This document shows positions 60,801-64,000 of a stretch of DNA of 64,000 nucleotides, in pieces. Within the stretch, counting starts at the first letter, position 1; every line of letters starts with the position of its first letter. A program made the translations under genes and the position numbers. Source of the stretch: Melampsora larici-populina 98AG31 (lineage: Eukaryota > Basidiomycota > Pucciniomycetes > Pucciniales > Melampsoraceae); assembly GCF_000204055.1 (NCBI RefSeq), contig NW_006768775.1, positions 186,001-250,000 on the forward strand, in the 5' to 3' direction. Below the pieces are notes generated by a model, which did not search any database, was not told the origin of the DNA, and saw only the letters and a list, made by a program, of their open reading frames with translations.

Positions 60801-61083
60801 GAGTTTGAATCTGAAAATTTCGAAACCACCACTACTCATCAATGACAACACCGGTGCCGTAACAATTAGTCAAGAAGCTCAATTAAATCCCAACTCTAAA
60901 CATATCGAAGTACGCTACCAATATCTCAGAGATCTCATTATGAAGAATCTTATGTCAATTCATCAAGTCGCTTCTGAAGATATGATAGCCGATGTTTTAA
61001 CTAAACCATTAGGGAGTGTCAAACATCAAGCTGCTTTAACTCAACTACATATGACGCGTTGTGATTTAGGGGGAGTGTTATGA
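57853..61083 (+). CDS. Copia-2 pol (PR-INT-RT-RNase H)
   Basis: Open in the gag frame; the first Met is at 57889. Seen in order: aspartic protease DSGATKSTV; a GAG-pre-integrase His/Cys region (HIILGHPLD... CLICLRC); integrase D,D-35-E with HSDILQI, YFHSDRGGEF and SPETNGLAKRFNQ; a Pro/Thr-rich linker; RT with WRLKKKLNEFGE, FKARWVCLG, QFDIETAFLEG, LYGTKQAPRRW and the catalytic HVDDGFV (His in place of Tyr); RNase H with GWADADYAT and STTEAEYIS; and ADVLTKPLG. The stop TGA is in the first bases of the 3' LTR. No internal stops or frameshifts. Confidence 0.93.
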   Translation, partial: DSHDEDVEDTGFMLTDTVNYLGAEKLQLVYDSGATKSTVNNLELLIDPVPITKSLNTYGGAVSISHVGKLNFGGTIIHPVYYSESGPRNLISTTQLEDHGMNVIHSHRKVQIRLGEKIIFRFYREGDLYVSRTTSSLNMAQEINLAEPKDWHIILGHPLDIYLKNFLKLNNINSSAVIDSTGCLICLRCKMKRSPHSNPIPSASKPFEKIHSDILQITPITGQGFKYILVLIDDFSRFNRIYLLKKKSEAPNRILHYVAEIKSKTGSNPAYFHSDRGGEFTSTFLINEFARLGISIEQGPANSPETNGLAKRFNQTLLVKMRCILAQSSVPTNFWDEAARYASQLINILPSKPLKWVSPVSVLNDLNLSIEPVRKLTNLIPFGLKVFVRQQNESKIQPPSVSMLFLGYEPFSDAARFLNLKNCHIVISRDYSPSPMNFPYTSESSVKKPVETLPDRKITYKSENVVINLKPLKQITATATSTPAMPSPAQSPIIPPLDKPTEAPSKKSHHTYIPYEDKAPKDISSKIDTSNILKSTRRQKPEPPEELEEELEVHLAIDVSLRNALNNPDEAPKWKEAMQSEFNSLISKETGTLVPPPSHDKIIGGMWRLKKKLNEFGETSRFKARWVCLGNDQDEGIHYFRTYASVARNESFKLLLVLTVQNRYYAFQFDIETAFLEGLIDAPIYVSQVSGFEEIGREHFVWLLYKSLYGTKQAPRRWKAKLVEVLLTAGMVSSQGDESLFVNNDKTMFLHIHVDDGFVVSKDKSLIQQLFTDLKKAFTMKIKEKPTQHLGYSLDWKKDGSILLHQTDFAKKTLDRFEMSDCNSIKTPAPMNIHALVASQGDSVKVLTCQQALGMFNHLALHTRPDLTFTVNLLTQFATNPNTFHWSAICHLFRYLKGTLSMGLHYTASTDNQPELCGWADADYATSFVTKKSTSGFTLTLYNNPICWTTKKQSVVAQSTTEAEYISSNKCAKQLRWMSILMTSLNLKISKPPLLINDNTGAVTISQEAQLNPNSKHIEVRYQYLRDLIMKNLMSIHQVASEDMIADVLTKPLGSVKHQAALTQLHMTRCDLGGVL
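61066..61075 (+). other. Copia-2 polypurine tract
   Basis: TTAGGGGGAG immediately precedes the TGTTA start of the 3' LTR. It is the expected site for plus-strand priming. Confidence 0.75.
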
Positions 61084-61305
61084 TTATGTCAAATCACCGT
61101 TGCTATGATTCGATCATTGATGTACTGACCTGACCTGATTAAATGCTGTGTTGCTGTGTGTCCTGAATTTGTGTGCTGCTGACTGATGTTGCTGACCAAA
61201 TGATGTACAATTACGTCACTGATATGTTTCTACTTATAATATGATTGTGTTCGACTCAGAAGGTTTTCTTCTTCCTCACCAAAAAGATCTCATCAATCAT
61301 ATTTA
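61076..61305 (+). repeat. Copia-2 3' LTR, truncated
   Basis: Matches the first 230 bp of the 5' LTR through CATCAATCATATTTA, then diverges abruptly into GC-rich sequence (CTAGCACAACTGGGCGGCGG). The remaining 428 bp are missing. Confidence 0.9.
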
Positions 61306-63349
61306 CTAGCACAACTGGGCGGCGGGCGCCGCATCAACAGCTCACATCCGCCTGATGCATCATTATTCCTGCCTATGTAGATACCAGTGCCTGAAACAGT
61401 GGTCTTTGTCCATCACTGATGGTACAGTGGCTTACAAAATTAGACAACCACCTTATTATACTTGAATGAACACATTGTGGATGGACCATCTTTGTATAGT
61501 CACCATCAATTGAATGCTGTATATGGCAACCAAATGACTTACAAACACGGCACTCATCAAGAAACACAACAACGTGTGCATACCAATTGGGTTAAAGGAT
61601 TCTACATTCAAAATCAATAATAACCATCAAGAGTCTGTCATTGTCCTTGTAACTTCACCAGAATAAATTTACAGCTCACTGCTGGCAAAGATACCTCGGA
61701 TTGGAAATCTGAGGTATATCCAAGGTATACTCAGATGTGAATTCCCTTGGACTGTGTATCCAAGCAATCAATGCAAAGCTTCCTTTGGCTCAAAGTTTGC
61801 CAAGACCACTTACTTGGAACCTGTGTCTGAGGCTGATGCCATCTGAAGATTCTCCAATCCGAGGCATCTTTGTTGGCAGTGACTTGTATCTACATTTTTT
61901 CCTTTGATGCAGTGACTCCTGTACTAACTGGTCCTCTGCTACCTGGTAGCCTGCTAAACCTGATACCAAGTGCTCCCACCAAGCGTACCAGATAGTACAG
62001 GGTTTACTGTACTTTTAGTTATCTTTTTTCCTTTTTCTGCTTCTTCTTCAACTTAGGTATATAACATGTATCAAATCTTTTTAGTCACAAAACCAAAAAG
62101 AATCCCAGCAATGAATAATCAGAATTCAAAAAGTTAATAAACTCTTCCAAACTTTACATAAAAACTTGATAATCATACATAGAAACTAATCTTTGTTTTT
62201 TCTAAATTATCACCAATACCCAACTCAATTTTTAGAACCCGCACAAACTTCATCTTTACTCAACCCATTCCCATCAATTCCCAACTCTTTTCCCATAATT
62301 TCATGATCCTTGATTCTTTCTTCATCAAAACACATTTTACAAACTTTGATAATATCCATTTCTTTTCACTATTATTATTTAAACCATTTTCTACAGATAA
62401 AAGTTTAATAGCATTAAATAATCTTTTCCAGCCAAAATTCACAAAGCTTGGGCTTTTATTTCATTGTATTAGTCCGACAATTTTCAACATCACACTTTGA
62501 TTGATGACCTTCACTCACAGTTATAGATCTAATTCCGACCCCATTGAGTGTAGTTTTATTTAAAGTGAGATCAAATAGTTATTGACCCACTTTCAAATAG
62601 AATTTTTGTTTTGAAGTAGCATATACATAGACTCCAGATGAAGTCACAAGTTCACTATTGAAATGTAACTGAGTCACCCCGACTTTTCTGCTACTAAAAA
62701 GTGATCTAGAATCACCCAATCAATTCTGATTTTTCTTGGAAATTCTTGAAATATGTGAAGAGGAAATGAGACATTCCAATTTAATGTTATATTTGGAGGC
62801 GATTGGTTTGGAATCAAGGCAATTTTAATGACATAACTGATCTGAAGATTCTACGGAGATTGAAAATCAATCAGAAGGTATTGTAAGTTTTTTTTAGCAA
62901 AAGCTAGACAGTCAATGAATATGAAAGAACATACCTTCCCCAATCAGATGTTCTGATCAATTTGTTCAAGACAAATGGATGAAAGTGACTGTTCAAAGTT
63001 GAGGATAGTGATTGACTATGATGTGACATAGATTTTGGAATAAAACCTCAAGATCAAGCATACTTGAGATCACCATCAGTTGTGAGTCAAACTTTAAAAT
63101 CAATACATTATCTTGCAATGAAAGAATACAGGTGAGTGATTTGAATCCAGGTGACTCCAATTGGAAAATTAACAAAAAATGTAATCATGAATCTGAAGAC
63201 AGTAGAAATTCAATAATCATCTGCAAACAGTTTCTGTGATGGATCAACTGAAGTACTTAGAAAGCCTTCAAGAAAATTGGATTGCTTGATTAAACCCAGC
63301 TGAAAGATGATACTTACCTTTTTTAATTTCTCCAAAAAAACAATCAACA
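61306..63349. other. Mostly non-coding, one MITE
   Basis: No supported gene. Besides the inverted-repeat element at 61677-61881, a minus-strand frame at 62260-62442 has a helix-like composition but no partner exons. The GC-rich start (to about 61350) is unlike either flank. Confidence 0.35.
61677..61881. mobile_element. 205-bp MITE with CACTGC ends
   Basis: The left arm begins CACTGCTGGCAAAGATACC and continues TCGGATTGG. The right arm is its reverse complement with few changes (CCAATCCGAGGCATCTTTG then TTGGCAGTG). The interior also folds back (CCAAGG/CCTTGG words). No target duplication is evident. Arms are related to the element at 46303-46430, and the CACTGC end is shared with the element at 26711-27597. 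Confidence 0.7.
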
Positions 63350-63854
63350 TCAACTGTGATCTTGAGTCAAATCAAAAGCTTTGAAGGGTGCTGTTTTATT
63401 TTCAGGTTTACAAATTGATTTCATTGCTTTACTCAAATTCTTTAAATTATTGTGAACGCTGACATTCTTCAACACCAATAGTTGTGTAGGTCTTTTTGTT
63501 GTAGATGGCTTTTTAATGGGTCTCTTCAACCTGCAATTTGAACGTTCTTCAATTTCAATATTAGCTAAGCTTTGCATCTGGTGAAGTTGATGATGGCAGT
63601 GGCGTACTGGTAGTAGCCTTTGGAGGAGTAGGTCATGATTTAAATCACCTCAAATTTTGACTTTCCACAACCATAGTACTATCATGCCAAACCAGATTTG
63701 CTGACTTCATTGCATGCCATTCGCCATTTGCTGTATCCAGTTGGTTAGGTGATGTCAAACTACGCGATAAGTAGATGATTGAATCTGAGAAGGACGGGGC
63801 ATGTGATTTGATCCACAGTAGTAAAACAGCAAGGGGTTTGCCAGGATTTGCCAT
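63350..63854 (-). CDS. Weak two-exon hypothetical gene
   Basis: Possible exons 63854-63672 and 63577-63350 would join in phase to 136 residues. Seen: a balanced N-terminal composition (ANPGKPLAVLLLWIKSHAP) and a basic C-terminal part (RLKRPIKKPSTTKRPTQ). The donor GTTGTG is weak. No domain or signal peptide was recognised. It may be a relic or part of a longer gene. Confidence 0.25.
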
Positions 63855-64000
63855 TGCGGTAGGTTTATGACCAGGTCCAAAACTCGAAAATCACACCGGT
63901 GATGCATTTTTTCGAGTTTTGTAAGCAGAACATCTTCCTGGTTAAACGTTGATGTTATGATGATTTTAGATCCGATGAGCGGAAATTGGAAGGTAACAGG
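63855..64000. other. Window end, nothing recognised
   Basis: Short remaining flank without any recognisable feature. A gene extending beyond the window cannot be excluded. Confidence 0.3.

Larger units (their letters stand above)
56192..61305 (+). mobile_element. Copia-2 LTR retrotransposon, 3' LTR truncated
   Basis: Nearly complete Ty1/copia element: 5' LTR 56192-56849, primer-binding-like site, gag, pol in Copia order (PR-INT-RT-RH), polypurine tract, and the first 230 bp of a 3' LTR. The surviving 230 bp of the two LTRs differ at about one position (GACCGAATG versus GACCAAATG), so the insertion is recent. It interrupts Copia-1. No 3' target duplication is visible because the 3' LTR is cut at 61305. 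Confidence 0.92.

Overview
The window looks like nuclear DNA of a rust fungus (Pucciniales), most like Melampsora. This is an inference from four things: AT-rich sequence, genes cut by many short GT-AG introns (about 45-110 bp), several secreted proteins with no recognisable function (including a DUF7872-type protein), and a dense load of small inverted-repeat elements and LTR and tyrosine-recombinase retroelements. No rRNA, tRNA or CRISPR array was found. Exon boundaries were read by eye from splice sites and reading phase.

Layout. 1-4.3 kb: a small five-exon secreted-protein candidate, then a SigF-like/NTF2-like protein. 4.3-7.4 kb: non-coding, with a foldback element and A-rich low complexity. 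7.4-9.9 kb (minus): an RRM + R3H RNA-binding protein of the Cip2/Pin4 type. 12.9-13.8 kb (minus): a nucleolar Rrp17/Nop25 protein. 15.0-17.8 kb (minus): a long charged protein with a putative signal peptide. 19.8-22.3 kb: a ten-exon secreted DUF7872-like protein. 23.2-25.3 kb: NOP58. 26.7-27.6 kb: a non-autonomous DNA element ending 68 bp before an F-box/LRR-like gene (27.7-29.4 kb). 32.4-34.5 kb (minus): an intronless secreted protein of about 700 residues. 36.6-37.2 kb (minus): a mitochondrial BolA3-like protein, divergent from ADE13 (37.4-39.3 kb), followed by ADE12 (40.3-42.0 kb). 43.0-45.3 kb (plus) and 47.8-50.0 kb (minus): two convergent secreted paralogues. 50.6-51.6 kb: inverted repeats around a run of 132 N. 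52.1-61.3 kb: a nested stack of retroelements. 61.3-64 kb: mostly non-coding, with one small inverted-repeat element and a weak gene candidate.

Function. The housekeeping set covers box C/D snoRNP and pre-rRNA processing (NOP58, Rrp17), Fe-S cluster delivery (BolA3) and AMP synthesis. ADE12 and ADE13 catalyse consecutive steps, IMP to adenylosuccinate to AMP, and lie side by side on one strand. Six genes encode probable secreted proteins, so the window mixes core genes with an accessory, possibly host-interaction, set.

Most notable observations: (i) about 280 bp of similar 5' flanking sequence, at almost the same distance from the ATG, in front of two unrelated secreted-protein genes (19.8 and 43.0 kb); (ii) a truncated, decayed Ngaro-like tyrosine-recombinase retroelement with what look like split direct repeats; (iii) an F-box protein whose N-terminus resembles a Copia-type gag domain; (iv) the convergent secreted paralogues with conserved intron phases.
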